Shown one piece after another: positions 1 through 7,313 of a DNA stretch of 14,691 nt. Made by a program: the position numbers and the translations under genes. Positions within the stretch are counted from its first letter, which is position 1; the number at the start of each line of letters is the position of its first letter. The notes beneath the pieces are model-generated. The model had not been told where the DNA came from, searched no databases, and saw only the letters and a program-made list of their open reading frames with translations. This stretch comes from Pseudomonadales bacterium (lineage in GTDB: Bacteria; Pseudomonadota; Gammaproteobacteria; Pseudomonadales; Azotimanducaceae): contig JAQWQN010000215.1 in assembly GCA_029244465.1 (NCBI GenBank), forward strand, positions 1-14,691, given 5' to 3'.

Positions 1-456
1 CGCAAGCGTTGTGCCGGCAAGTTCGAGCGCTGAGTTGGGGGAGAAGTTTGTCGTGATGATGGCAAGATCCGTGATGTTCAACGGTTCGAGAATTGGCCGT
101 AGCATTTCGATCGCATCTCTTTGAAGTAAGAGTAAACGCTCTTGATAGAAGGGTAACTTGGCGGAAAATGCGGAGGTTGATTGCGCGATTAGCATGCCCA
201 TCAAAACAATGGTGAACACCATCAGAATCATGACGATAGGGAGAGAAAACGCCTCCGGAACACCCTTTCGCTGTAACCAAAACATGGGTGTCGCAGCAAT
301 TGTTGCGATAAATACACTGAGCAAGAAAGGCACCATCAAGTCTTGCGATGACTTCAGGCCGGCTGCGATCACAATCAGTGCGGCAATCACCACCAGGCTC
401 ATGCCCGAGACGTGTAGACGCGCCTCTTCCCGGTCTAAGTTGTTGGGTCCATCCAT
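1..456 (-). CDS. AI-2E family transporter (PerM/TqsA/YdiK-like), N-terminal part, runs off the left edge
   Basis: A reading frame starts at ATG 456 and stays open for 152 codons to the first base of the window, so the 3' part is missing. The product begins with a short polar stretch. Two closely spaced hydrophobic helices follow (about residues 19-36 and 39-56), then a third (about 66-85), then an amphipathic segment starting KLPFYQERLLLLQ. This helix pattern, with the SxxFxxPFLLSVFIA-type second helix, is that of the AI-2E exporter/permease family (PF01594), inner-membrane proteins with about eight helices. Members have been linked to AI-2 or other small-molecule or ion export, so the substrate cannot be told. 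A GAGAGA ribosome-binding site precedes the ATG, and the hydrolase gene stops 10 bp upstream, which suggests cotranscription. Family call by recognition; high confidence in coding. Confidence 0.8.
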   Translation of the reverse strand, partial: MDGPNNLDREEARLHVSGMSLVVIAALIVIAAGLKSSQDLMVPFLLSVFIATIAATPMFWLQRKGVPEAFSLPIVMILMVFTIVLMGMLIAQSTSAFSAKLPFYQERLLLLQRDAIEMLRPILEPLNITDLAIITTNFSPNSALELAGTTLA

Positions 457-466
457 TTGTATCTCT

Positions 467-1288
467 CTATGAAAACGACCGACGATTGGCCAGTGAGGGT
501 ATTTCTTGACGGACTTTTTTGATTACATCTGGGTCGATGGCTGCTATCGCATACCCGTCTCCTGTTTCGACCTCGGCAACAATTTGTCCCCAAGGGTCAA
601 CGATCAAGGAATGGCCATAGCTTTCGCGGTGCTCGCTGTGCTTGCCGTGCTGTGCGGGGGCTATGACGTAGGCTTGGTTTTCGATGGCGCGGGCTTTGAG
701 CAAGGTGTGCCAATGCAGTGCACCCGTTGTCGCGGTGAACGCGGATGGCACGCTGAGAGCAATCGCGCCTTGATCGATCAAATTCTGATAAAGGCTAGGA
801 AAGCGGACGTCGTAACATACCGTGATGCCTAACGGTCCAAATAGAGTGTTGGCAATTATGGCGCTATCGCCAGCACGTGTTTGGCGGCTCTCCATCAAAC
901 GTGGCCCATTCTCGATGTCTACGTCAAACAGGTGAATTTTTCGATACATGGCAGCAATCTCACCGCTCGCTGCGAGGTAGACGCTGGTGTTAAAACACGT
1001 CGTCGAATCACTTGGCACTGATTCGTGGAATCCCCCAAGCAGAAGTTCGATGCCGAGGCTCGCTGCGAGCTGCTGACAGCGCTCGAGGATGGGACCACCT
1101 TCTGGCAGTGGTTCGAGAATTTCTTTTTTCCCCTCGTGCGGTCCTAAGTAGGCGAAAGCTTCCGCCCAGGTTACGACGTCTGCACCTGCCGCCGCGGCTG
1201 CTCGAGTGAGCATCTCGAGAGTCTCGAGATTTGCCTCGACATTGGTCGTGGCGCAGTGCTGGACGACCGCGACTTGGGTGATAGGCAT
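467..1288 (-). CDS. Carbon-nitrogen hydrolase of the nitrilase superfamily, Nit1-like (possible deaminated-glutathione amidase)
   Basis: The 273-residue protein carries the full nitrilase triad. Glu43 lies in WAEAFAYLG, Lys117 in YRKIHLFDV and Cys158 in ITVCYDVRFPSLY. It also has the KARAIENQAYVIAPAQ segment typical of the Nit1/Nit2 branch. The length matches this branch (about 265-285 aa). In that branch the enzymes hydrolyse omega-amides, often deaminated glutathione, a metabolite-repair role in the cytoplasm. That substrate is inferred from the family only. I chose ATG 1288 because MPITQVAVVQ is the normal beginning. A GTG at 1315 would add nine residues that look like upstream sequence. 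The gene follows the decayed receiver-domain region by 7 bp and precedes the AI-2E permease by 10 bp on the same strand. Confidence 0.88.
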   Translation of the reverse strand: MPITQVAVVQHCATTNVEANLETLEMLTRAAAAAGADVVTWAEAFAYLGPHEGKKEILEPLPEGGPILERCQQLAASLGIELLLGGFHESVPSDSTTCFNTSVYLAASGEIAAMYRKIHLFDVDIENGPRLMESRQTRAGDSAIIANTLFGPLGITVCYDVRFPSLYQNLIDQGAIALSVPSAFTATTGALHWHTLLKARAIENQAYVIAPAQHGKHSEHRESYGHSLIVDPWGQIVAEVETGDGYAIAAIDPDVIKKVRQEIPSLANRRSFS

Positions 1289-1298
1289 GCGTTTCTTA

Positions 1299-1662
1299 CG
1301 TAATTGGCAGAGCACGAATCTTAGCCACTAATTGCTCTGAGTTCAGCGGCTTTGGACACGCAGAGCGTTTCAGTTCGGCGCCAAGCATGTTTGTTATGTC
1401 GGCTGGCAAGAGAGGCATTGGCACGTCGGGCCGGAGAACGTGACCGATTTCTGCCAGTCCTCGGCTAGTCCCCCAGCCCCGCCGTGCGATCGCTGGTGTG
1501 CAAGTCATAGACCGGCGCTTTGCCGTGATCGTGGATACAGACTCCCGGCTCCGTAGGTATTTAGCCATACGGCACAGTAGCTTGTCAGCCGGGGCCGGTT
1601 CTTGACTGGCTGCACGCGGCCACGCTTGTGTTTTATGAATGATCCATCACGACCAATGACGT
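1299..1662 (-). pseudogene. Likely decayed response-regulator receiver (REC) domain, frameshifted
   Basis: No intact gene fits here, but pieces of a receiver domain appear in the right order in two minus-strand frames. SLVVMD (about 1659-1642) resembles the first strand and acidic pocket. KLLCRMAKYL (ending near 1554) resembles helix 1. VYDLHTSDRTAGLGD (about 1512-1468) resembles the strand with the phospho-acceptor Asp (codon 1491-1489). VLRPDVPMPLL (about 1436-1404) resembles the next helix and strand. CPKPLNSEQLVAKIRAL (about 1358-1308) resembles the invariant Lys-Pro and the last helix. Pocket to phospho-Asp is about 51 codons and phospho-Asp to Lys about 46, close to a normal REC. In-frame stops and frame changes separate the parts, and the usual Thr/Ser is Pro. 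Function is presumably lost. A chance match cannot be excluded without a profile search. Confidence 0.35.
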
Positions 1663-1953
1663 AGAGACCGAATTTGAGGAGGCAGGGTTCGTTGGTGGCA
1701 GTGGCTCGGCAACGCAGGTTGGCGTGCGCGATCGAAGATAGAAGCCAAACCTCGTTGCCAAGAGCACTAGGTTGGGTAATGTTATCGCCCGCTTGCTGGG
1801 CGTTAGCCACGCCAGCAGCCTCTCGAGCAGCAGGGTGCCTCTTGAGAACATAAAGATTGAGTGCGTACGGGGCTAAGGCACTGATGTTGGCGCAAAGAAT
1901 GATGCGTGGCAAAAAGAGGCAAGACGCAACGCTTTAGGATATGCCGGGGATGC
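1663..1953. other. Intergenic or degraded DNA, nothing recognised
   Basis: This stretch lies between the end of the helicase gene and the receiver-domain remnant. A minus-strand frame is open from ATG 1912 down to 1505 and a second from ATG 1851 to 1633, but the two overlap, neither product resembles a family I know, and neither has a good ribosome-binding site. I looked for RNase P RNA, tmRNA, 4.5S RNA and tRNA signatures and saw none. It may be the decayed upstream portion of the gene that carried the receiver domain. Confidence 0.3.
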
Positions 1954-3153
1954 TCAGCTCATGTCGTCATCAGGCAAGGTGCACTGTACCTTTTCGCCAA
2001 TGTATTCCTCAATGGGTGCTAGATTGAAAGCATCGTTCTCAGACACGAAACTTATACTCGTACCCGTGGCACCGGCGCGGCCGGTGCGTCCAATGCGATG
2101 AACATAATCTTCTGCATCTTCTGGCAACTCGTAGTTAATCACATGGGTGACTCCGTCCACATGGATCCCCCGCCCGGCGACATCGGTTGCAATTAGAAAT
2201 TGGATCTCGCCATCTTTAAAGCGATTGAGGGTGGTTAGCCGCTTTTTCTGCGGGACATCACCAGCCAGTGCTTCGCAATTGATGTCCTTCGACTTCAGGT
2301 ACTTAACAACCCGGTGCGTTTGGTCGCGTCGATTGGCAAATACGATCGCCCGTTTTGCCGCTGGATTACTGAGTACGTTCAAGAGAGCCTGATCTTTTTC
2401 GACCGCTGCAATCATCCAAAATTTTTGGTCGACGGTGTCTGTTGCAACATGCTCGGGTTCAATGACAATGTGTTCCGGATCTATGGTCCAAGAATTGGCG
2501 AGCCGCATCACATCATCGTTGAACGTGGCAGAGAAAAAGAGCGTTTGGCGTCTGCGCTTATGGGGCGTCTGATAGACAATTCGTTTCACGTCTGGAATGA
2601 AACCCATGTCCAGCATGCGATCAGCTTCGTCAATGACGAGTGTCTCGACATACTTGAGACTGATCGCATTGCGCTCAAGAAAATCTATCAGACGACCGGG
2701 TGTTGCGACCAAAATGTCGACGGGCTTACGTTCTAATTTTTTGAGTTGGGTCTGATAGTCCATCCCGCCCACTACACAGACCGTTCTTTCGTCCATGAAA
2801 CGTGCCAGACCTTTTGAATCGCCTTCTATTTGTAACGCGAGCTCGCGGGTTGGTGCCAGAATCAATGCCCTTGGGCAGCCTAATGCAGGCTTCTCTTGTA
2901 ACGGGTTTTCCCAGAACTGCGTCAGCAGGGAGATTAGAAAGGCAGCGGTTTTGCCTGTGCCAGTTTGTGCTTGACCGGTGATGTCGTAGTCGGCCAAGGC
3001 AAACGGCAGGACTCGGCCCTGGATAGGTGTGCAATATTCAAAGCCTAGTTCGGCGATGGCTTGCATGAGTGGTGTAGGTAAGGCGAAGTCGTGGAAGCGG
3101 CTTTTTTCCGAATCTTCCGGAACCTCGAAATCTTCTATTTTCCAATTAGTCAT
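1954..3153 (-). CDS. rhlB: DEAD-box ATP-dependent RNA helicase, RhlB-like
   Basis: The 399-residue protein has every DEAD-box motif in order. These are the Q motif around CTPIQ (41-45), Walker A in QTGTGKT (63-69), Ia PTRELA (101-106), TPGR (151-154), DEAD (175-178), SAT (208-210), the DVAGRGIH motif (324-331) and HRIGRTGR (352-359). The N-terminal segment RFHDFALPTPLMQAIAELGF and GFEYCTPIQ match RhlB closely. RhlB is an ATP-dependent RNA unwinding helicase that works with RNase E and PNPase in the RNA degradosome. The C-terminus is short and acidic (LPDDDMS), without the basic tail seen in many RhlB proteins, so an assignment to a close RhlB/RhlE relative stays open. Its ATG lies inside the end of the aminotransferase gene, sharing 8 bp, so translation is probably coupled. 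Confidence 0.88.
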   Translation of the reverse strand: MTNWKIEDFEVPEDSEKSRFHDFALPTPLMQAIAELGFEYCTPIQGRVLPFALADYDITGQAQTGTGKTAAFLISLLTQFWENPLQEKPALGCPRALILAPTRELALQIEGDSKGLARFMDERTVCVVGGMDYQTQLKKLERKPVDILVATPGRLIDFLERNAISLKYVETLVIDEADRMLDMGFIPDVKRIVYQTPHKRRRQTLFFSATFNDDVMRLANSWTIDPEHIVIEPEHVATDTVDQKFWMIAAVEKDQALLNVLSNPAAKRAIVFANRRDQTHRVVKYLKSKDINCEALAGDVPQKKRLTTLNRFKDGEIQFLIATDVAGRGIHVDGVTHVINYELPEDAEDYVHRIGRTGRAGATGTSISFVSENDAFNLAPIEEYIGEKVQCTLPDDDMS

Positions 3154-4420
3154 GCATTCCTTGAGCGGTTGCTAGTTTTATACACAAGGTCAAGATAAGC
3201 ATTGCCTCGGTGAGTTCATCCAGAGCAGCGAACGTGGGCGCAATTCGCACATTCCGGTCTTCAGGGTCTTCCCCATGAGGAAACGTCGCGCCTGCAGGCG
3301 TGAGCGTAAGTCCAACATCTTCAGCCAATTGAATGACTTTTTTTGCCAAACCAGGCCCAACGTCTAAGGAAACGAAATAGCCGCCTTTGGGGCGCGTCCA
3401 CTGGGCTACGCCAAGGTCGCCGAGTTCACGCTCCAAAGTATCTAGGACGACCTCAAACTTTGGCTTCAATAGCTCCGCGTGGGCTCGCATATGATCTTCG
3501 ATTCGTCCATCAAGAAATCGACTATGGCGGAGCTGATTTACCTTATCAGGTCCGATGGTCATATGTTGGAGTTCCTTTTCCAATGAATCGAGCACGGTGG
3601 GCCCGGACCCGATGAAGGCGATGCCCGCTCCGGCAAATGTAACCTTGGAGGTCGATGCAAACTGTGCAACATGGTCCTGTGTGCCGAGTGCAACGGATGC
3701 GTCATAAATCGAGGCGAGTTTGGCGCCAGGAAATTCCAGATCGTGCACCGCATAGGCGTTGTCCCACAGAACGACAAAGTCATCGGCCGCAGCGTCATTA
3801 GGTAACGCTGCCATCTGGGCGACGGTGGCGTCGGAATAGGTGCATCCCGTTGGGTTTGAATACTTTGGGACGTTCCAGATACCCTTGATGTTTGGGTCGT
3901 CCGCAATGAGGCTTCGAACCTGATCCATGTTCGGGCCTTTATCCGTCATCTCTACGTTGAGCATGTTTATGCCGAGTGCAGCGGTCAACGTAAAGTGGCG
4001 GTCATAACCCGGTACGGGGGTAATCAATGTCGGCGCATCTGCCTTCGCCCAGGCGCGTTCGTCTTGCCAAAGACCTTTATCTAGTGCGGTGCGGATGACG
4101 AGGTGCATCAATGCAAGGCTTGAGTTGCCCCCTGCGATCACGTGAGCGGCGGGGGTTTCTAGAAGCTCGGCACCGAGCGCGCGGGCTTCCGGTAAACCGC
4201 GAAGTCCGCCATAGTTTCTAACGTCCGTACCATCTTTCGCGCGGTAATCCCCATCGATGGCGTTTTCTAACGCGTCGCTTAAGGCGAGTTGATCTGCCGC
4301 GGGCTTGCCACGACTGAGATCCATGGAAAGCAGATTGCCGGAGACTAGTTCGTATTGCTTTTGCCAATCCTGAAGTAAGCTTGCACGCTCCTTCGGTGAC
4401 TTGTCCATAAGCGAGGTCAT
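3146..4420 (-). CDS. PLP-dependent aminotransferase, class I fold, type Ic aspartate aminotransferase family
   Basis: The 424-residue protein is a fold-type I PLP enzyme. The cofactor Lys is K259 in ASTSKVTFAGAG, NPTG lies at 189-192, the pyridine-binding Asp is D220 in LWDNAY with Y223, and R392 in NVRIAPTF is the likely substrate-carboxylate Arg. The N-terminal LSMDLSRGKP and the RNYGGLRGLPEAR region are typical of the subgroup Ic aspartate aminotransferases (PF12897, known from Corynebacterium AspT), which look like the catalytic half of MocR regulators without the helix-turn-helix. It would interconvert aspartate and 2-oxoglutarate with oxaloacetate and glutamate in the cytoplasm. Its start overlaps the argC stop in an ATGA, and its end overlaps the helicase start. 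This placement makes a role near arginine/glutamate metabolism plausible but unproven. Confidence 0.87.
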   Translation of the reverse strand: MTSLMDKSPKERASLLQDWQKQYELVSGNLLSMDLSRGKPAADQLALSDALENAIDGDYRAKDGTDVRNYGGLRGLPEARALGAELLETPAAHVIAGGNSSLALMHLVIRTALDKGLWQDERAWAKADAPTLITPVPGYDRHFTLTAALGINMLNVEMTDKGPNMDQVRSLIADDPNIKGIWNVPKYSNPTGCTYSDATVAQMAALPNDAAADDFVVLWDNAYAVHDLEFPGAKLASIYDASVALGTQDHVAQFASTSKVTFAGAGIAFIGSGPTVLDSLEKELQHMTIGPDKVNQLRHSRFLDGRIEDHMRAHAELLKPKFEVVLDTLERELGDLGVAQWTRPKGGYFVSLDVGPGLAKKVIQLAEDVGLTLTPAGATFPHGEDPEDRNVRIAPTFAALDELTEAMLILTLCIKLATAQGMHD

Positions 4421-5349
4421 AGCCCGATCGCTTCATCTATACCAATCATCAAATTCATATTTTGTATCGCAGCGCCGGATGCGCCTTTGCCAAGATTATC
4501 GTAGCGGGCAACCAAAAGGACTTGTTCCTCATTGCCCAGAACCATTATCTGTAAACGGTTTGTATCGTTGCATGCAGTAGGATCAAGATAACCGTCTGGT
4601 GCGACAGCGGCATCCAACGCCACAACTTCGACAAATTGCTCATTCGCATAGCGCGTTGTCAGCACCTTGTGGACCTCAGCGACACTGCCAGACAGCTCAT
4701 GCAAAAACAGCGGGATCTGGACGAGCATACCTTTGTAGTAATGCGCGACAGAAGGACTAAAAAGCGGTCTGACCTCTGCCCGGCTGTAGGTGTGCATTTC
4801 GGGCACATGCTTGTGGTCAAGTGTCAGCGCATAAAGTTGCGAATTGAAACGATCGATTTCTGCACGGGAGAATGCCTGTCGCGTTTCAATCATTTGTCGA
4901 CCACCGCCTGAATATCCGGAAACAGCGTGACAACGCAAGGGCAACACTGCGGACAACAGTCCCGCTTCTATCAATGGCCGTATCATCAAGATAAAGCCTT
5001 GCGGGTAGCAGCCAGGATTACTGACAAATTGAGCGTCCGAGATTAGCTCGCGCTGACCCTCAGCGAGTTCCGGCAGGCCATAAGCCCAGTCCGCATCTAC
5101 ACGGTATGCAGTACTGGCATCGAGTATACGAGTGTGCCCAGCAGCGAGTGCGACAGACTCGCGCGCCGCATCATCGGGTAGACACAGAATTGCGATATCC
5201 GCATCCCGCAAAAAGGCCTTACGGCGCGCAGGACTCTTGCGCTCATCGTCGTCGAGAGTAAGAAGCTCAATATCGGTTCGGCATTGCAGACGTTCGGTGA
5301 GTTGCAAACCCGTCGTACCTGCTTGCCCGTCAATAAATACGAGTGTCAC
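4417..5349 (-). CDS. argC: N-acetyl-gamma-glutamyl-phosphate reductase, type 2
   Basis: This 310-residue enzyme would carry out the third step of arginine synthesis, NADPH-dependent reduction of N-acetylglutamyl phosphate to the semialdehyde. The N-terminal FIDGQAGTTGLQL (about 5-17) is the nucleotide-binding loop of the short type 2 ArgC. The catalytic Cys is C114 in SNPGCYPQG. HKHVPEM (179-185) and YSGGGRQMIE (146-155) are also characteristic. Type 2 enzymes are about 310 aa, type 1 about 345, so the length supports the type. The start is GTG 5349, needed to include the nucleotide-binding strand; there is no strong ribosome-binding site. The stop overlaps the next gene's ATG by 4 bp, giving a coupled argC-aminotransferase-helicase operon. 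Confidence 0.93.
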   Translation of the reverse strand: MTLVFIDGQAGTTGLQLTERLQCRTDIELLTLDDDERKSPARRKAFLRDADIAILCLPDDAARESVALAAGHTRILDASTAYRVDADWAYGLPELAEGQRELISDAQFVSNPGCYPQGFILMIRPLIEAGLLSAVLPLRCHAVSGYSGGGRQMIETRQAFSRAEIDRFNSQLYALTLDHKHVPEMHTYSRAEVRPLFSPSVAHYYKGMLVQIPLFLHELSGSVAEVHKVLTTRYANEQFVEVVALDAAVAPDGYLDPTACNDTNRLQIMVLGNEEQVLLVARYDNLGKGASGAAIQNMNLMIGIDEAIGL

Positions 5350-5585
5350 GTGACCGTTTAGGGGTAGTTAAAGCGGGCGCGATTTTACGGGTTATGCCGG
5401 GTCATGAATAGTGCAGTGTTAGAGCAAGAATGCGATGAAGGGCGGTTGAGCGCAATTCCGTATGGTTCTCTGCATTATCGGGCTGGTACTACCGGCTCTA
5501 ATCAGGCCCGCAGAAGTACACTTCCAACTACCCCACCCTCAAACTCTCGGTTACGCTGTGTGCAAGCAAAAGCAATGTTACCCGC
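5350..5585. other. Divergent intergenic region between argC and the TIM-barrel gene
   Basis: This should hold the promoters of both divergent units, but I see no strong sigma-70 pair. On the argC side a TAAAAT hexamer lies near 5380-5385 with only a poor -35. Two short plus-strand frames, 5404-5589 and 5462-5593, are open. The second encodes a hydrophobic start (MVLCIIGLVLPALI) but only 43 residues, with no ribosome-binding site and no family match, so I do not call either. Confidence 0.3.
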
Positions 5586-5751
5586 ATGAATAGGACAAAT
5601 ATTAGTCGCCAGTGGAGCAACGGCAGTTTCCACTGGGCTCGATCCATCTGATTTTCCGATACTCAGCAAAACCCAGTTCGGCATTAACGCTGTTGAATAC
5701 GTCAATCAGTTCTACTACGCACAACTAGGAAATGAGTCTTATTTCAACGAA
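5586..5751 (+). pseudogene. Damaged 5' end of the TIM-barrel gene: Tat-like leader out of frame, first strand missing
   Basis: The barrel frame stays open upstream of ATG 5752 as far as the stop at 5587-5589. The codons there are clearly homologous: LDPSDFPILSKTQFGINAVEYVNQF reads like the family's second segment, split here as LDPSDFPILSK plus TQFGINAVEYVNQF. No ATG, GTG or TTG occurs between 5590 and 5752. ATG 5586 gives MNR in another frame. Skipping a single base (5595) joins it to QILVASGATAVSTGL, which looks like a twin-arginine or similar export leader. The segment with the first barrel strand, usually an ISLAQWSLHR-like motif, is absent between leader and LDP. I infer a frameshift plus a deletion, or a sequencing or assembly error. 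Confidence 0.5.
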
Positions 5752-6408
5752 ATGGCGTTAAAAGCGAACGATCATGGCGTCGTGTCACACCTCATGATGC
5801 TTGATGGTACAGGACCGATCGGAGCATCGGATCGGTTGTTGCGTTCCAAGGCTCGTGAGAATGTAGAACGATGGATGGCCATGGCTAATTTGTTGGGTTG
5901 TTCTATCGTGCGTGTTAACGCGCAAGGGGACGGAGACCCAATTGCGCGAGCTAAGCGTACGGCTGAGGCACTTGATCAGCTCGCAGAGGACGGTCACGGC
6001 ATGGGGTTGCAGGTGGTGGTAGAAAACCATGGAGGTCTGTCCAGCAATGGTGCTTGGCTCGCGAACGTGATGTCTAGGGTAAAGCATGCAGGCGACGGCA
6101 CGTTGCCAGATTTCGGCAACGTTAAGACCGGCCAAAATGACGAAGGTGAAGACATTTGGAATGACCGCTATATGGGCGTTACCGAGTTAATGCCATATGC
6201 CAAGGCTGTTAGCGCAAAATCTTACGGCTTTGGTTCTGACGGTAACGATATAGCGACGGATTATCATCGCATGATGAAGATCGTTTTAGACGCAGGCTAT
6301 CGAGGATACGTCGGTGTCGAGTACGAAGGTTGTGAAATGGATGAAGTCAGTGGGATCCGGGCGACAAAGGTGCTTATAGAACAGATACGCGATCAATTCG
6401 AGGGGTAG
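5752..6408 (+). CDS. Xylose-isomerase-like TIM-barrel protein (sugar phosphate isomerase/epimerase family), N-terminus damaged
   Basis: The 218 residues downstream of the first ATG belong to the AP endonuclease 2 / sugar isomerase-epimerase fold (PF01261). Marked motifs are GCSIVRVNAQG (about 49-59), VVENHGGLSSNG (about 89-100), GTLPDFGNVK (about 115-124), ELMPYAKAVSAKSYGF (about 145-160) and GYVGVEYEGCEM (about 185-196). The Glu, Asp, His and Glu residues in these segments are the usual metal and substrate ligands. Relatives are commonly exported proteins of about 290-320 aa annotated as sugar phosphate isomerases with unknown substrate. Here about 55 homologous codons lie upstream of this ATG without a start, so the predicted protein lacks the first strands and may not fold. 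Its 3' end converges with the membrane-protein gene 32 bp away. Confidence 0.75.
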   Translation: MALKANDHGVVSHLMMLDGTGPIGASDRLLRSKARENVERWMAMANLLGCSIVRVNAQGDGDPIARAKRTAEALDQLAEDGHGMGLQVVVENHGGLSSNGAWLANVMSRVKHAGDGTLPDFGNVKTGQNDEGEDIWNDRYMGVTELMPYAKAVSAKSYGFGSDGNDIATDYHRMMKIVLDAGYRGYVGVEYEGCEMDEVSGIRATKVLIEQIRDQFEG

Positions 6409-6440
6409 CCTGTGTCGCATAGATGAAACCCTTTTGGGCG

Positions 6441-7241
6441 CTATTCCGTAATCGAACCCCAGTATTTTCGAAGCGCCCAGCCGCTCGCATAGAGCGAGGC
6501 TATCGGGATGAGAAGTGTTTGTAGCAGGAACACGACGATCAGATTGATGAGGTCTTCGACAGTCGAAGCGACTGTCATCTGCAAATTTGTTAATTGACCT
6601 TTGATATCCAGGGCTTGTGTTGATGAGTCTAGTAAATGATTGAGACCTTGGGCGGTGCGGTCAAAGAAACTGTCGTCTTCACTGGACTGTGAAGCTGTGG
6701 ATTGATTTTGGATTTCCTGGATAGAGGTAGAGGTCAAGGTCAGATTTTCGATCGCGTGATCTTGCATGCCTTGTAGAAAGACTGAATCCACCCAATGGGT
6801 GGCGAGCAGGGCGACAGCTAAGAAAAAGCGCAAAAAAATCACGAAGCCAAGTATTTTGCTTAAGCGTCCAAACCATGGTGGACGCGTTTTGTAGACCCAC
6901 AAGGCGACACCGAATGTTAGAGCGGTGATGGTGACGAGACCAGATAGCCAAGCACTCGCCATGATTTTACCGAGCGTCAATTGAAGTCCAAGCGAGACGC
7001 TGGCGAGTAGCGCGAGTGCAGAAAACCGTTCTACCAAATCGTTTAGCGGATCGAGAATTTCGCCAAGCGTCAGAGTGACGCCAACCCCGACAGGTTGTAT
7101 TGCCACTTCGGTTCCTTGTGCGACGGAAATCACACCATTGAACGCGCGGGCTAATGCAAGGATTGCCAGAGCCTGTTGCAAGTTGCTCAGCGTGACGTCA
7201 TCGGCATGATCGTCGACCGTTGCGGTCCATGACAGCGCCAA
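6441..7241 (-). CDS. Uncharacterised membrane protein with probable signal peptide
   Basis: The frame from TTG 7241 encodes 266 residues. Hydrophobic stretches at about 73-90, 97-117, 131-150 and 231-252 suggest several membrane helices. A polar segment rich in Ser, Gln and Asp (about 160-215) separates the last two. The region GVISVAQGTEVAIQP...GEILDPLNDLVERFS (about 36-74) recalls uncharacterised proteins of other Gammaproteobacteria, but I know no function. The frame is open further upstream to the preceding gene's TAG, and that stretch encodes a signal-peptide-like sequence, so TTG 7241 is probably too short. The gene sits directly downstream of the 198-aa unknown gene and is probably cotranscribed with it. 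Coding is likely; function unknown. Confidence 0.7.
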   Translation of the reverse strand: MALSWTATVDDHADDVTLSNLQQALAILALARAFNGVISVAQGTEVAIQPVGVGVTLTLGEILDPLNDLVERFSALALLASVSLGLQLTLGKIMASAWLSGLVTITALTFGVALWVYKTRPPWFGRLSKILGFVIFLRFFLAVALLATHWVDSVFLQGMQDHAIENLTLTSTSIQEIQNQSTASQSSEDDSFFDRTAQGLNHLLDSSTQALDIKGQLTNLQMTVASTVEDLINLIVVFLLQTLLIPIASLYASGWALRKYWGSITE

Positions 7242-7313
7242 CAGTAGTGCTAGGCTTGCAGAGATAAGACCTTTTCGAAGCGTGGTGTTGATAGTTATAT
7301 GGTGGTTGGACCG
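7242..7313 (-). other. In-frame signal-peptide-like extension of the membrane-protein gene without a standard start codon
   Basis: The 24 codons between the upstream gene's TAG (7316-7314) and TTG 7241 read on as ITINTTLRKGLISASLALLL, followed by ALSWTATVDDHA. This has a basic n-region (RK), a hydrophobic core and a plausible cleavage site after SWTA. No ATG, GTG or TTG occurs in it. An ATA at 7298-7296, within CATATAACT, sits where a start would be expected; one base change would give ATG. I infer a rare ATA/ATC start, a mutation or a base error. Confidence 0.5.

Noticed and set aside
158..472. Plus-strand frame of 104 codons near the left end
   Set aside because: It is the antisense shadow of the AI-2E permease gene, whose minus-strand translation has clear membrane helices and a family pattern.
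1212..1230. Perfect 9-bp inverted repeat (ATCTCGAGA, one base, TCTCGAGAT)
   Set aside because: It lies inside the hydrolase coding sequence and is explained by codons for LETLEML; no second copy or regulatory context was seen.
1505..1912. Minus-strand frame of 135 codons in the gap after the helicase gene
   Set aside because: The product resembles no family, it overlaps other open frames and has no good ribosome-binding site; the REC-like pieces lie in two different frames.
5404..5593. Short plus-strand frames, one with a hydrophobic start
   Set aside because: They are 61 and 43 codons without ribosome-binding sites or family match, and the region is better explained as upstream DNA of the damaged TIM-barrel gene.
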